Shown: piece by piece, positions 22,132 to 32,182 of the stretch | How positions within the stretch are numbered: the first letter of the stretch is position 1 | How the letters are laid out: every line of letters begins with the position of its first letter | Assembly (NCBI RefSeq): GCF_921292975.1 | Contig: NZ_CAKLCM010000002.1 | Span: 2,108,001-2,172,000, forward strand | Reading direction: 5' to 3' | Length of the DNA: 64,000 bases | Source of the DNA: Vibrio hippocampi | GTDB lineage: Bacteria; Pseudomonadota; Gammaproteobacteria; Enterobacterales; Vibrionaceae | Made by a program: the position numbers and the translations under genes | Notes under the pieces: model-generated | Seen by the model: only the letters and a program-made list of their open reading frames with translations | The model's database searches: none | Told to the model about the DNA's origin: nothing

Positions 22132-23883
22132 TTAGGTTCTCTCCGTCTTGCTTAGCCACATCTTATCCATACCCTCGCCTTTAATTTGCATTGGGTAAAC
22201 ATGCTCAGTTTCGTCAACGTTGATATCAACAAACACCAGACGGTCTTTCATCTCCAGCGCTTTTTTCAGACCCGCTTCTAGTTCACTTGGCTTAGAAATA
22301 CGGATACCGACATGACCGTACGCCTCTGCAATCGCGGCAAAATCTGGCACGGAGTCCATGTAAGAGTTAGAGTGACGACCTTGATAGATAATGTCTTGCC
22401 ACTGCTTCACCATGCCTAAGAAACGGTTGTTCAGGTTAATGATTTTAACCGGCACTTGATACTGCATTGCCGTAGACAGTTCCTGAATATTCATCTGAAT
22501 ACTGCCATCCCCTGTCACACACACCACTTCTTCATCTGGGTACGCAAACTTAACACCGATAGCCGCAGGGAAACCAAAGCCCATCGTGCCTAAGCCACCA
22601 GAATTAATCCAACGTCTTGGCTTGTTAAATGGATAGTACAGGGCGGCAAACATCTGATGCTGACCCACATCAGAAGCCACAAATGCATCACCACCCGTCA
22701 ACTTGTGCAGCACTTCTATCACTTGTTGAGGCTTAATACGCTCTTCCGATGTTTCATAACTTAAGCAGTTACGTTGACGCCAAGTGGCAATATCGTCCCA
22801 CCAAGCAGACAGATATTGTGGATCTCGCTCGTGATTTTGATCTTCCAATAGCCTATCTTCCAATAGCTTAAGCATACTGTCCAACACGACATTGGCTGAG
22901 CCAACAATTGGCAGATCAACACGGACATTTTTTGAGATAGACGATGGATCAATATCGATGTGAACCACTTTAGCGTCTGGACAATATTTATCTAAATTAT
23001 TCGTGGTACGGTCATCGAAGCGAACGCCAACACCAAAGATAAGATCTGCGTTGTGCATCGCTAAGTTCGCTTCATAAGTGCCGTGCATCCCAAGCATACC
23101 CAAGGCTTGTTTATCGGTGCCAGGGAAAGCACCCAGCCCCATCAAAGTACTGACGACCGGCAAATTCAGTGTTTTAGCCAGTTTGATCACCTGTTGCTCT
23201 GCTTCAGAGATCACAGCGCCGCCGCCGACATACAAGACGGGTTTCTTGGCTTCAAGAATGGCTTTTAAAGCTTTTTTGATCTGTCCTTTATGCCCAGTGG
23301 TTGTTGGGTTGTAAGAACGCATCTTGATGCTTTCAGGATACTGGTAAGGAAACTTAATCTGTGGATTCATAACATCTTTTGGAATATCCACCACCACAGG
23401 ACCCGGTCGACCTGTTGACGCGATATAGAACGCTTTTTTCAAGGTTTCTGGAATGTCTTCTGCACGCTGCAGCAAAAAGCTATGTTTTACTACAGGTCGT
23501 GAAACACCGACCATATCACACTCTTGGAATGCGTCATTACCGATCAGGTTGTTCGGCACGTTGCCCGATAACACTACCATTGGAATTGAATCCATATAAG
23601 CAGTGGCAATACCGGTAATCGTGTTGGTCGCACCCGGACCAGAACAGACAAGCACCACACCTGGCTTACCCGTGGCACGGGCGTAGCCGTCCGCCATATG
23701 GGTTGCCGCTTGTTCATGTCTCACTAATACGTGTTGGATTGATTCTGTCTTGGCGTGCAGCGCATCGTAGATGTCGAGGACGGAACCACCTGGGTAACCA
23801 AAGATCTGTTGTACACCTTCATCAATCAATGACTGCACAATCATCTCTGCGCCAGATAGCATTTCTGGGGTTGTTTCTGCCAT
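22132..23883 (-). CDS. ilvI: IlvI, acetolactate synthase III catalytic subunit
   Basis: IlvI condenses pyruvate with pyruvate or 2-oxobutyrate, the first common step to valine, leucine and isoleucine. The 583-aa ThDP enzyme shows [16 protein letters not shown], the ThDP activator Glu in [20 protein letters not shown], and the ThDP/Mg motif [15 protein letters not shown] to [17 protein letters not shown] precedes the ATG by 4 bases. It is slightly longer than the E. coli subunit (574). The 302-bp upstream gap contains a palindrome that may be regulatory. Confidence 0.97.
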   Translation of the reverse strand: MAETTPEMLSGAEMIVQSLIDEGVQQIFGYPGGSVLDIYDALHAKTESIQHVLVRHEQAATHMADGYARATGKPGVVLVCSGPGATNTITGIATAYMDSIPMVVLSGNVPNNLIGNDAFQECDMVGVSRPVVKHSFLLQRAEDIPETLKKAFYIASTGRPGPVVVDIPKDVMNPQIKFPYQYPESIKMRSYNPTTTGHKGQIKKALKAILEAKKPVLYVGGGAVISEAEQQVIKLAKTLNLPVVSTLMGLGAFPGTDKQALGMLGMHGTYEANLAMHNADLIFGVGVRFDDRTTNNLDKYCPDAKVVHIDIDPSSISKNVRVDLPIVGSANVVLDSMLKLLEDRLLEDQNHERDPQYLSAWWDDIATWRQRNCLSYETSEERIKPQQVIEVLHKLTGGDAFVASDVGQHQMFAALYYPFNKPRRWINSGGLGTMGFGFPAAIGVKFAYPDEEVVCVTGDGSIQMNIQELSTAMQYQVPVKIINLNNRFLGMVKQWQDIIYQGRHSNSYMDSVPDFAAIAEAYGHVGIRISKPSELEAGLKKALEMKDRLVFVDINVDETEHVYPMQIKGEGMDKMWLSKTERT

Positions 23884-24185
23884 ATTGTCTCCTTAACCAG
23901 CACTCCCTTCGCAGGATATTCGAGGGACTGGTTTTACATAGTTAGGTCTTATTTGTAGCCTAAATCGAAATCACTCACTTTCGGCTATGTTGCGTGGCAA
24001 GTCATAACTCACCACCCATCTCCAAGGTTCACTTTAACTCGTTATTCTCATAAGATCGAACTGGTTAAAATGACCATTTGCGTAGAACTCTGCATTTAAA
24101 ATTAATAAACAACATATTCACTAATTGTTGACCACATCTTGGTCATTTTGATTACCATCTAACAAAGTTTGATAGATAATTTTGT
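23884..24185 (-). promoter_or_regulatory. ilvIH upstream region with a 17-bp palindrome
   Basis: No gene is seen in this 302-bp gap. At 24129-24145 lies the perfect inverted repeat TGACCACATCTTGGTCA (six-base arms, five-base spacer), with a related TGACCA at 24071-24076. No branched-chain-rich leader peptide is visible, so ribosome attenuation is unlikely. In E. coli ilvIH is controlled by Lrp; I cannot confirm Lrp sites by eye. Confidence 0.4.
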
Positions 24186-27100
24186 TTACCTAGAACTTCG
24201 CCTCAAGGTAATTCTGTTTCCCAACATCAATAAACAAGGCGTTAACACCAGCGTTAGTACCGTGGCAAAGGCGAGTCCACCCGCCACTGCAGTTGCTAGT
24301 TGTGACCACCATTGAGTGCTTGGAGCTCCGAACTCAATTTTCTGATTAAGCAGGTCGATGTTCATTTCCAACACCATTGGTAATAAACCCAGTATGGTGG
24401 TGACTGTCGTCAGTAATACCGGACGCAAACGCTGTACACCTGTCCTTAAAATCGCTTCATGCTTATCCAACCCGCGTTTGACCAATTGATTGTAGGTATC
24501 AATCAATACGATGTTGTTGTTGACGACAATACCCGCCAGTGCGATAACGCCAATACCCGACATCACCACACCAAACGGACGTTGGAAAATCAGTAGACCC
24601 GCAAACACACCAACGGTTGAAAAGATCACCGCACTCAGTATTAGCAAGGCCTGATAAAAACTATTAAATTGAGTCACGAGAATCAAAGCCATTACGACCA
24701 ATGCGACCAAAAATGCCGACTGCAAAAACTCGGCAGAATTTTTTTGCTCTTCGTTCTGCCCTCGGATCTTAAATTCAATGCCATCAGGCAATGCTAATTC
24801 CGATAACCCCTGTTCAAATCCCGGCAATTCAAGGGTCAGATTATAACCTTCCGCCATATCGGCTTTCACGCTGATCACCCTGACACCATCCATACGATTG
24901 ATCGTGTCCTGTTTAGGTTTGGGAATAATCTCGGCAAAATTGGTGATCGGCACCAAACCCGCGGGCGTTTTCACTCGCAATTCATCGAAACGACCAATGT
25001 CTCGTTTTTCTTTTGGATAGCGCACCAAAATATCCACTTCTTCGGTCGAATCATCCGGTAAGTAATCACCAATTTTAAGACCGTTCGTCACGAACTGAAC
25101 CGTATTACCGACCAGCGTCGCATCAGCAGAAAAACGCGCAGCATCATCTCTGCGCACATCAATCTGCCAATCAATACCCGGTTTGCTTGAAGTGTCACTC
25201 ACATTGATTAACATGCCATTACTGTCTGCCCATTCCCGCACCATTTTTGCGGCTTGATCCAAGCGCTCAGGAAAACGAGCGGATAGCTCGATCACCAGAT
25301 CATTTTCAACTGGTGGTCCGGCATCTGGGAATTTATATTCAATTTCCACTCCGGCAAATTGATCGGTCGTCTGCGCGAGCTCTTCGATGATCTTATTAAC
25401 GGGACGTCGATCTTGCCAATCAACGGGCGTGATCTGGATAATTCCAATCTCATCTTGTCCACCGGTTTTGGTGTACACACTTTCAAGCTCATCATGATTT
25501 AGCATCACTTGTTCAATCACACGCATGACCTGATCTTGTTCTTGAATCGAAAGATCACCATGTGAGCGGACTTTGACATTGAAATACGGCGGATCCACTT
25601 CAGGGAAAAACTCCGCGCCCAAACCCGCTTTGTTATAAGCAAATCCTACCCCTATCGCCATTAAGATCGCCAGCAGCAATATCTTTAACGGATGACCCAA
25701 GGCAATACGGAGTGTGTGGTAATAAAGCTTGGTAATGCCTGTTGCTTGAGTGAAATCCCCTTCTTGCAGCGCCTGCATCATTTTCTGCTGCTGCACTGAG
25801 ACCACTTGTGGCTTACCGAATATGCCTCCTAATACAGGCACAAACAGTAACGCCATCGCCAATGAAGCGATAAGGGTGGCGATAAGAGTAAGAGGCAAGT
25901 ACTTCATAAACTCACCTGTTATATCAGGCCAAAACAGCAACGGCGCAAAAGCCGCTAATGTGGTTGCTGTCGATGCGGTAATCGGCCACGCCATACGTTT
26001 AGCGGCATCACGGTAGGCTTGTTTGCGCTCGGTTCCTTCCTGCATTCGTCTATCCGCGAACTCCGTCACCACAATCGCACCATCCACCAGCATGCCGACC
26101 GCCATAATCAGCGAAAATAGCACGATGATATTAACGGTGAGACCAAATACGGATAACACTAACAAGCCAGTTAAAAACGAGCCGGGAATCGAAACGCCCA
26201 CGAGGAGCGCGGTTCTCACTCCCAATATCGCGATGATGACGATCACCACTAAGATAATGGCGGATAAAATATTGTTTTGCAGGTCGTTAAGCATAATCTT
26301 AACGTCTTTTGATTGATCTTTGGTGTAGCGAACCTGTAGGTTGTTTGGCCATTCGTCTCGGGTTTGCGCTTGACGCATTACTTCTTTGACCAATTCCACC
26401 GTTTCGATAATATTTTCACCTGCGCGCTTTTTGATATCGAGAACCACCGCAGAGTTACCATCCAAACGAGCAAAGCTTTCTGGATCACGAAATGCACGGC
26501 GCACTTTTGCTACATCACCAAAGGTAATTACCTGCTTGCCGTCTACTTTGACGGGCAACTCAAGCACATCTTTGAGGCTATCAAATACGGAGGGGACTTT
26601 AACCGAGAAGCGTCCATAACCGGTATCAACAAAACCCGCTGCCACCACTCGATTATTCAAGGCAATCAGATTGTAAATATCTCCTTGGTCTAACCCATAG
26701 CTCTCCATGAGCAAAGGATCGACGACGATCTCAACAATATCCTCTCGGTCACCCGCTATATCGACTTCTAACACCTGACGATAACTTTCCAGCTTATCTC
26801 TTAACTGACGAGCCAGATAAACGATCGTTCGTTCAGGGACTGTGCCGTAGAGCACCACGGATAACACCGAATCCATTGAGGCAAAAGTGACTTCGTTGAC
26901 GGTCGGCTCATCGCTATCGTCAGGCAGTTTAGGTTTAGCTAAATCGACGGCATCGCGCACATCGGCCATCGCTTTAGTGAGATCAACACCGACGTTAAAC
27001 TCCAGTGTGACCGAACCATGCCCTTCAGACGCAATGGCGGTCATCTCTTTCACCCCTTCAATGGAACGCAGCTCATTTTCTAAAGGACGCACCAAAAGCC

Positions 27101-27284
27101 GCTCACTGTCCGTCGGTGAAATACCTTGGTGACTAACGGAAACATAAATCACTGGAATAGTGATATCAGGGCTCGACTCTTTAGGAATGGAGTGATACGT
27201 GAAGATACCGGCAACCAAGATAAACAGCAGCAGACTGACCATGGTTCTTGCTCGCGACAAAGCGGCATCAATTAATCCATACAT
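24186..27284 (-). CDS. vexF: RND-family efflux pump, inner-membrane transporter (VexF-like)
   Basis: A 1032-aa proton- or ion-driven RND exporter of the hydrophobe/amphiphile type. The fold is duplicated: a helix at about 14-30, periplasmic loop, helices 2-6 around 340-480, then a second repeat ending with IVVNNNIVLIDTYNQ and GGLAFATVLTLVLTPCLLML. The relay motif in helix 4 reads LVDGAIVV, with a single Asp401 followed by Gly, not the Asp-Asp of AcrB. It follows its fusion partner by 15 bp. The name rests on position next to erpA and hemL, as for vexEF of V. cholerae; the substrate is unknown. Confidence 0.85.
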   Translation of the reverse strand: MYGLIDAALSRARTMVSLLLFILVAGIFTYHSIPKESSPDITIPVIYVSVSHQGISPTDSERLLVRPLENELRSIEGVKEMTAIASEGHGSVTLEFNVGVDLTKAMADVRDAVDLAKPKLPDDSDEPTVNEVTFASMDSVLSVVLYGTVPERTIVYLARQLRDKLESYRQVLEVDIAGDREDIVEIVVDPLLMESYGLDQGDIYNLIALNNRVVAAGFVDTGYGRFSVKVPSVFDSLKDVLELPVKVDGKQVITFGDVAKVRRAFRDPESFARLDGNSAVVLDIKKRAGENIIETVELVKEVMRQAQTRDEWPNNLQVRYTKDQSKDVKIMLNDLQNNILSAIILVVIVIIAILGVRTALLVGVSIPGSFLTGLLVLSVFGLTVNIIVLFSLIMAVGMLVDGAIVVTEFADRRMQEGTERKQAYRDAAKRMAWPITASTATTLAAFAPLLFWPDITGEFMKYLPLTLIATLIASLAMALLFVPVLGGIFGKPQVVSVQQQKMMQALQEGDFTQATGITKLYYHTLRIALGHPLKILLLAILMAIGVGFAYNKAGLGAEFFPEVDPPYFNVKVRSHGDLSIQEQDQVMRVIEQVMLNHDELESVYTKTGGQDEIGIIQITPVDWQDRRPVNKIIEELAQTTDQFAGVEIEYKFPDAGPPVENDLVIELSARFPERLDQAAKMVREWADSNGMLINVSDTSSKPGIDWQIDVRRDDAARFSADATLVGNTVQFVTNGLKIGDYLPDDSTEEVDILVRYPKEKRDIGRFDELRVKTPAGLVPITNFAEIIPKPKQDTINRMDGVRVISVKADMAEGYNLTLELPGFEQGLSELALPDGIEFKIRGQNEEQKNSAEFLQSAFLVALVVMALILVTQFNSFYQALLILSAVIFSTVGVFAGLLIFQRPFGVVMSGIGVIALAGIVVNNNIVLIDTYNQLVKRGLDKHEAILRTGVQRLRPVLLTTVTTILGLLPMVLEMNIDLLNQKIEFGAPSTQWWSQLATAVAGGLAFATVLTLVLTPCLLMLGNRITLRRSSR

Positions 27285-27299
27285 GGTGATACCCTCTTT

Positions 27300-28436
27300 T
27301 TATTGTTCGGTCGCGTTCTGTGCGGTTGAATGCTGGGCGGTCGAAATTTTATTCGCTTCAGCGACGCTAATGGCTTCAACCCTATCGCCATCACGAACAA
27401 AGCCTTGCCCCAAAATAACAATATCCACTTGCTGACCTAAGCCAGTAAGCCACACACCATCCTGTTCAGCCTTAACCAGTTGAATAGGAACAAACTTGAT
27501 ATGGTCGTCCACTAATGTTTTTACGCCGAGATCGCCCTGTTCATCTAACGCTAACATGGCGGGCGTGACTTTAATTGCCGCTTGAGTATCGATCACGAGC
27601 TCAACTTCAGCACTGATGCCTGCGGGAATCCCTTGATTTGGATTGTCTATGGCGATTTCTATCGGAAAAGTGTTGGTGGTGGTCGATGCGACTCTAGAGA
27701 TATAGCGAACCACGCCTTTAGCCGAGCTTCCGTCAGAAAAACGAATATTGGCGGTCTGATTAGGGGTCAGTTTTTGCACATGACGCTCACTCACATCGGC
27801 TTCTATCACAAGGACTTTTAGATCGATAGCCTTAGCAATCGGATCACCGACAGCGACAAAATCCCCTAATTCAATGTACAAGTGATCGACGATGCCACTG
27901 AAAGGCGCTAATACCGTCGAGTTTGCCAGTGCAAGTCTAGCGCTACGAAGCATCGCTTTTGCTTCCGCAAGGTTAGCGGCGGCGGTGGCATAGGCGACTT
28001 CCCCTTGCAAACCACGTTTTTTCAGTGACAGCGAGGCGTTGTACTCTTGTTGACGGACATTGAGCATCGCGTTGGCACGCTCAACTTGTAGTGGTAGATC
28101 ACCTTGGTCAATCTGAGCAATCCCTTGACCGACTTTGACATAATCTCCTTTCTTAATGTTAAGTTTGACGATTTTTCCTGCGACTTCCGCCCCTAACGTT
28201 GCGGTACGGTCGGTAGCGGTGCGACCATAAAGATCGAGCTGTTTATCCACCTGAGTAGCGGTAAAATTCTGGTAGACAACACGCGCTAGCGGCGCTTGTG
28301 AAGGAACAGTTTGAGGTTGCGGTTCTTCAGCCTTTAATACTCCTAACCCCAGCCAAATCGACAGCAATACCATACAAAAAAGAGAAATTAACCAAGGGCG
28401 CTGACTCACTGCCTTCATTATGCTTTGCTGTGGCAT
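27300..28436 (-). CDS. vexE: Membrane fusion protein of RND efflux system (VexE-like)
   Basis: The periplasmic adaptor linking the RND pump to an outer-membrane channel (probably TolC, encoded elsewhere). The 378 residues comprise an N-terminal membrane helix (about 15-35), the first lipoyl half (LGAEVAGKIVKLNIKKGDYV), a short alpha-hairpin, the second lipoyl half (STVLAPFSGIVDHLYIELGDFV), a beta-barrel and a membrane-proximal domain. AGGAG lies 6 bases before the ATG. It is the first gene of the two-gene operon; no outer-membrane factor gene accompanies it. Confidence 0.87.
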   Translation of the reverse strand: MPQQSIMKAVSQRPWLISLFCMVLLSIWLGLGVLKAEEPQPQTVPSQAPLARVVYQNFTATQVDKQLDLYGRTATDRTATLGAEVAGKIVKLNIKKGDYVKVGQGIAQIDQGDLPLQVERANAMLNVRQQEYNASLSLKKRGLQGEVAYATAAANLAEAKAMLRSARLALANSTVLAPFSGIVDHLYIELGDFVAVGDPIAKAIDLKVLVIEADVSERHVQKLTPNQTANIRFSDGSSAKGVVRYISRVASTTTNTFPIEIAIDNPNQGIPAGISAEVELVIDTQAAIKVTPAMLALDEQGDLGVKTLVDDHIKFVPIQLVKAEQDGVWLTGLGQQVDIVILGQGFVRDGDRVEAISVAEANKISTAQHSTAQNATEQ

Positions 28437-28506
28437 CTACCACTCCTTTCGCCAACCTAGAACAACAACGTTAAAGCATAATTTACAACGTTTTTTTTAC
28501 AAACAA

Positions 28507-28537
28507 AACAAAAAACCCACCGTTTCGGTGGGGTTTG
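28507..28537 (-). terminator. Intrinsic terminator after erpA
   Basis: On the minus strand CCCCACCG, a short A-rich loop and CGGTGGG are followed by TTTTTTGTTTTG. It ends the erpA transcript and insulates it from the efflux operon downstream. Confidence 0.85.
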
Positions 28538-28594
28538 GAATCACTATCTGCTAAATCGTGGTCTAGACGCTACATGATCTAGATACTGAATGAT

Positions 28595-28936
28595 CTAGAC
28601 GCTAAATGATGCGCCGCAGCCACAGGTTGTGGTCGCATTTGGGTTGTTGACGAAGAAACGCGAGCCTTCAAGACCCTCGGTATAATCCACAACACCACCG
28701 ATAAGATATTGAAGACTCATCGGATCAACCACTAAAGTGACACCACACTTTTCAATCGTGGTATCACCCTCGTTCACGCTTTCATCGAAGGTAAAACCAT
28801 ATTGGAAACCACTACAGCCACCACCAGTGATATACACTCGCAGTTTTAGTTCTGGATTTTCTTCTTCATCAATCAGCAACTTAACTCGTGTTGCTGCTGC
28901 GTCAGAAAAACTTAACGGAATAGCTACATCGCTCAC
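28595..28936 (-). CDS. erpA: ErpA, A-type iron-sulfur cluster carrier
   Basis: ErpA delivers Fe-S clusters to client apoproteins, including isoprenoid enzymes IspG and IspH in E. coli. The 113 aa (E. coli 114) carry the three ligand cysteines at 41 ([11 protein letters not shown]), 105 and 107 (TCGCGASF). It is monocistronic, with a terminator just downstream, and divergent from hemL. Two roughly 20-bp direct repeats lie upstream at about 28984-29020. Confidence 0.97.
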   Translation of the reverse strand: MSDVAIPLSFSDAAATRVKLLIDEEENPELKLRVYITGGGCSGFQYGFTFDESVNEGDTTIEKCGVTLVVDPMSLQYLIGGVVDYTEGLEGSRFFVNNPNATTTCGCGASFSV

Positions 28937-28983
28937 AGGAACCTCTCTTGCTATTTCTGCTCACAGCCCACGCTCTACACACG

Positions 28984-29020
28984 CACTATCAGTCGTTTAT
29001 CACTACTATTAGTCGTTTAT
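28984..29020. repeat. Two degenerate ~20-bp direct repeats upstream of erpA
   Basis: CACTATCAGTCGTTTAT is followed directly by CACTACTATTAGTCGTTTAT. The shared core AGTCGTTTAT occurs twice at 20-bp spacing, about 50-85 bp before the erpA start. Two helical turns of spacing would suit cooperative regulator binding; IscR is a candidate from E. coli, but the known IscR consensus is not clearly matched. Confidence 0.5.
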
Positions 29021-29229
29021 AAAAGCGGCACTGCGAATAAAATCGTCTGGTCTGTATTGGTACAAACACGTATCGTAATCGGAAGATTATCTAATACTTG
29101 ACTACTTCGTTCAAGTATTTAGGTCCAACTAACCGTAACTATGCTCGGCTATCCCTAGTCACACAATGCAAGTTGAGGTTACAATGCCCCTCAATTGGTC
29201 CGAACAAAATCAGTAAAGAGGAACTTTTC

Positions 29230-30522
29230 ATGACCAAATCAACGGAGCTATATCAAAAGGCTCAGCAAACTATTCCCGGTGGTGTTAACTCTCCAGTACG
29301 TGCGTTCAACGGGGTGGGTGGTTCGCCGATTTTCATTGAACGAGCCGATGGTCCGTTGATTTTTGATGCCGATGGCAAAGCCTATATTGATTATGTTGGC
29401 TCTTGGGGTCCGATGATCCTGGGTCACAATCACGTTGCTATTCGCGAAGCCGTGATCAATGCGGCGCAAAGAGGTCTGAGTTTCGGTGCGCCAACCGAAA
29501 TGGAGATCAACATGGCTGAATTGGTGCGTAAACTTGTTCCATCAATGGAACAACTGCGCATGGTAAGTTCAGGTACCGAAGCGACGATGAGTGCTATCCG
29601 TTTGGCTCGTGGTTATACCAACCGCGATAAAATCATTAAGTTTGAGGGTTGTTACCACGGTCATGCTGACAGCTTGCTGGTTAAAGCAGGTTCTGGTGCC
29701 TTAACCCTTGGTCAACCAAGCTCTCCGGGTGTCCCTGCTGATTTTGCCAAATACACCTTAACCGCTCGCTTTAACGACCTAGACTCAGTGAAAGAATTGT
29801 TTGCCGCCAACAAAGATGAGATCGCCTGTATCATCGTTGAACCTGTTGCTGGCAATATGAACTGTATTCCTCCTGTTGAAGGCTTCCATGAGGGACTGCG
29901 TGAACTGTGTGATCAAGAAGGCGCTCTGCTGATCTTTGATGAAGTGATGACCGGCTTTCGTGTTGCTCAAGGTGGCGCGCAAGCTTACTACAACATCAAA
30001 CCTGACCTAACCACACTTGGTAAAGTTATTGGTGGTGGTATGCCTGTGGGCGCATTCGGTGGTCGCAAAGAAGTGATGCAGTACATCGCACCAACAGGAC
30101 CGGTTTATCAAGCGGGTACGCTTTCTGGCAACCCGATTGCAATGGCTGCGGGCTACGCTTGCCTGAGCGTCCTCGCTCAAGAAGGCAATGAAAAGCGTCT
30201 TGCGAAGAAGACACAGATCCTTGCTAATGGCTTCAAAGCGGCAGCCGACAAGCACGGCATCCCGCTACTTGTAAACCAAGTGGGTGGGATGTTTGGTTTC
30301 TTCTTTACCGAGCAAACCTCTGTGACTTGTTATGAAGACGTGGCTAAGTGCGATGTTGAGCGCTTCAAGCGTTTCTTCCACTTGATGCTTGAGCACGGTG
30401 TTTACCTTGCTCCATCGGCATTTGAAGCCAGCTTTACCTCTCTTGCTCATGGTGATAAAGAGATCGAAGCCACGCTGGAAGCGGCTGACCGCTGCTTCGC
30501 TGTACTGGCGCAAGAGGCTTAA
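29230..30522 (+). CDS. hemL: HemL, glutamate-1-semialdehyde 2,1-aminomutase
   Basis: HemL makes 5-aminolevulinate, the precursor of haem and other tetrapyrroles. The start at 29230 ([20 protein letters not shown]) has AGAGGA upstream and yields 430 aa. The PLP-binding Lys falls at 265 in [16 protein letters not shown], as in E. coli. [16 protein letters not shown] and [15 protein letters not shown] motifs ([13 protein letters not shown]) confirm the class III aminotransferase fold. The longer frame from 29098 reads into the upstream gap and is not expected to be translated. Confidence 0.97.
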   Translation: MTKSTELYQKAQQTIPGGVNSPVRAFNGVGGSPIFIERADGPLIFDADGKAYIDYVGSWGPMILGHNHVAIREAVINAAQRGLSFGAPTEMEINMAELVRKLVPSMEQLRMVSSGTEATMSAIRLARGYTNRDKIIKFEGCYHGHADSLLVKAGSGALTLGQPSSPGVPADFAKYTLTARFNDLDSVKELFAANKDEIACIIVEPVAGNMNCIPPVEGFHEGLRELCDQEGALLIFDEVMTGFRVAQGGAQAYYNIKPDLTTLGKVIGGGMPVGAFGGRKEVMQYIAPTGPVYQAGTLSGNPIAMAAGYACLSVLAQEGNEKRLAKKTQILANGFKAAADKHGIPLLVNQVGGMFGFFFTEQTSVTCYEDVAKCDVERFKRFFHLMLEHGVYLAPSAFEASFTSLAHGDKEIEATLEAADRCFAVLAQEA

Positions 30523-30760
30523 TTGCTCGTTGCAACTGATCAACTGAGAATGAAGAGCAAAAAATAACCGTTGAGAGATAAAGCCAAATAGCTCTCAACC
30601 AAAAATAACTCTCAACTAAAAAAGCGTTTGGTTAATCATAAGCAAGGTGTTTTCTGCATAGGCACAGTATCAGCGTATGGAGAAGTACCCAGGCATCTTG
30701 TATTGATTGACCAAATGCTGATTGACCAAGCTTTTTATAATAATCAAATCGTTATCTTAG

Positions 30761-30883
30761 TTATCCCTGCCAGTTCAATACCACCAAAACCACTAGAATC
30801 GCAATCGTCAGTGAAAACCAAGGGATTTTTCGCTTGGCTTTGCTGCCGTTTTTACAGGTTTTTTTCTCTCCACAACATCCCAT
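30761..30883 (-). CDS. Small 40-aa single-pass membrane protein with N-terminal cysteines
   Basis: An unrecognised small gene. The ATG at 30883 has an excellent ribosome site (CAGGAG, 5 bases upstream). The peptide begins MGCCGEKKTC, continues with a Lys/Arg-rich stretch (KNGSKAKRKIPWF, residues 11-23), and then one membrane helix at about 24-37 (SLTIAILVVLVVLN), ending WQG. Three cysteines (3, 4, 10) and a strong positive charge before the helix suggest an inner-membrane protein with a cytoplasmic Cys cluster, perhaps metal- or thiol-related (inference). TATAAT-like sequences lie upstream. It is divergent from the permease at 31024. Confidence 0.7.
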   Translation of the reverse strand: MGCCGEKKTCKNGSKAKRKIPWFSLTIAILVVLVVLNWQG

Positions 30884-30952
30884 AGCCGCTCCTGTTTTAG
30901 CATAAAAGCTTCATAATTATAAATTGCTAACTCTATGTTTTGCGTCCATTAT

Positions 30953-30984
30953 ATATCCTAGTTCCCTGATGGAAACTAGGATAT
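30953..30984. other. 13-bp hairpin between the small gene and the permease
   Basis: ATATCCTAGTTCC and GGAAACTAGGATAT pair with one bulge around a short CTGAT loop. No T-run follows on either strand, so it is not a clear terminator. On the minus strand it overlaps a candidate promoter (TTTCCA, then TATAAT after 16 bases) for the small gene. Confidence 0.5.
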
Positions 30985-31023
30985 AGCGCCACGCTGTTGA
31001 TCCTATAAAACAAAGGAATCCAC

Positions 31024-32109
31024 GTGAAAAACACCCTAAATGTAACGGCTAGCCACAGAGTGTTAATACTTGCGCTTTTGTTCGCGGCTTTTGCCTGTTA
31101 CTTACTTATCGAACCCTATATTAACTCTATTGTAATGGCATTTATCTTGTCATTGCTCATGTTTCCTATCCATGAATGGATTGAAGCAAAACTCCCTAAG
31201 TACAAGAACATCGTCGCGTTTCTGTCTTGTCTTGTATTAACTTTCATTATTGTTATTCCATTGCTGTTGGTGTTTAGCGCGATCGTCCAGCAGGGGTCTG
31301 TGTTTTCACAGAATATGTATCAATGGGTGACGGGGGGCGGTATTCAAGAAATGTTTGCTCATCCTTGGGTGGTCAAAGGTTTGTCTATCGTTAACACCTA
31401 TCTGCCGTTTGACACGATTGATCCGCAAGGTATTGCCCAAAAAGCCGCAGAATTTGCCACCAGTCTAGGCTCTAATCTGGTTGCCATCAGCGCCAAAGTA
31501 CTAGGCGATGCCACTAACTTCTTGATGGATTTCTTCCTCATGCTGTTTGTGCTGTTCTTCTTGCTACGCGACCACGACAAACTGATTTCGGCACTACGAC
31601 ATATTCTTCCCTTCTCACGCAGTCAAGAAGATCGCCTGTTGTCTGAGATTGAAAAAGTCTCCAAATCTGCAGTGATGGGCTCATTCCTAACGGCCATCGC
31701 TCAAGGTATCGCGGGTGGTCTCGGTATGTGGTTAGCTGGCTTTCCGGGACTGTTCTGGGGAACCATGATGGGCTTTGCGTCATTTATCCCAGTTGTCGGC
31801 ACCGCACTGATCTGGATTCCAGCAACGGCTTATCTGTTTATCACTGGTGATACTTCTTGGGGCATCTTCCTTGCGGTATGGAGCATTGCAGTGGTGGGTT
31901 CTATCGACAACATCTTGCGTCCGCTGTTAATGCAAGGCAGCGCAGGAATGAATACCCTGATGATCTTTTTCTCGCTACTTGGTGGTATTCACCTGTTTGG
32001 GCTTATCGGCTTGATTTACGGTCCGCTTATCTTTGCGCTCACCATGGTACTGTTCACCATGTATGAAGAAGAGTTTAAAGACTTCTTAAACAGCCAAGAT
32101 AACAGCTAA
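31024..32109 (+). CDS. AI-2E transporter family (PerM/YdiK-type) membrane permease
   Basis: A 361-aa polytopic inner-membrane protein of the AI-2E exporter / PF01594 family. It has about eight hydrophobic segments, a central extramembrane region near 100-145, and the family signatures [38 protein letters not shown] core and [24 protein letters not shown]. The start is GTG with AAAGGA 8 bases upstream. Family members export autoinducer-2, act as ion antiporters or have unknown roles, so the substrate cannot be given. Downstream is rsmC. Confidence 0.85.
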   Translation: MKNTLNVTASHRVLILALLFAAFACYLLIEPYINSIVMAFILSLLMFPIHEWIEAKLPKYKNIVAFLSCLVLTFIIVIPLLLVFSAIVQQGSVFSQNMYQWVTGGGIQEMFAHPWVVKGLSIVNTYLPFDTIDPQGIAQKAAEFATSLGSNLVAISAKVLGDATNFLMDFFLMLFVLFFLLRDHDKLISALRHILPFSRSQEDRLLSEIEKVSKSAVMGSFLTAIAQGIAGGLGMWLAGFPGLFWGTMMGFASFIPVVGTALIWIPATAYLFITGDTSWGIFLAVWSIAVVGSIDNILRPLLMQGSAGMNTLMIFFSLLGGIHLFGLIGLIYGPLIFALTMVLFTMYEEEFKDFLNSQDNS

Positions 32110-32182
32110 GGCTACTTTTTTGCTTGGTGGGTTTATGAGAGAATCGCCCACCTATTTTTCTACACTACGAGACCGTTGCGAC

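Noticed and set aside
30628..30885. 85-codon open frame on the plus strand between hemL and the permease
   Set aside because: No ribosome site and no recognisable protein; the opposite strand holds a more convincing small gene (30761-30883).
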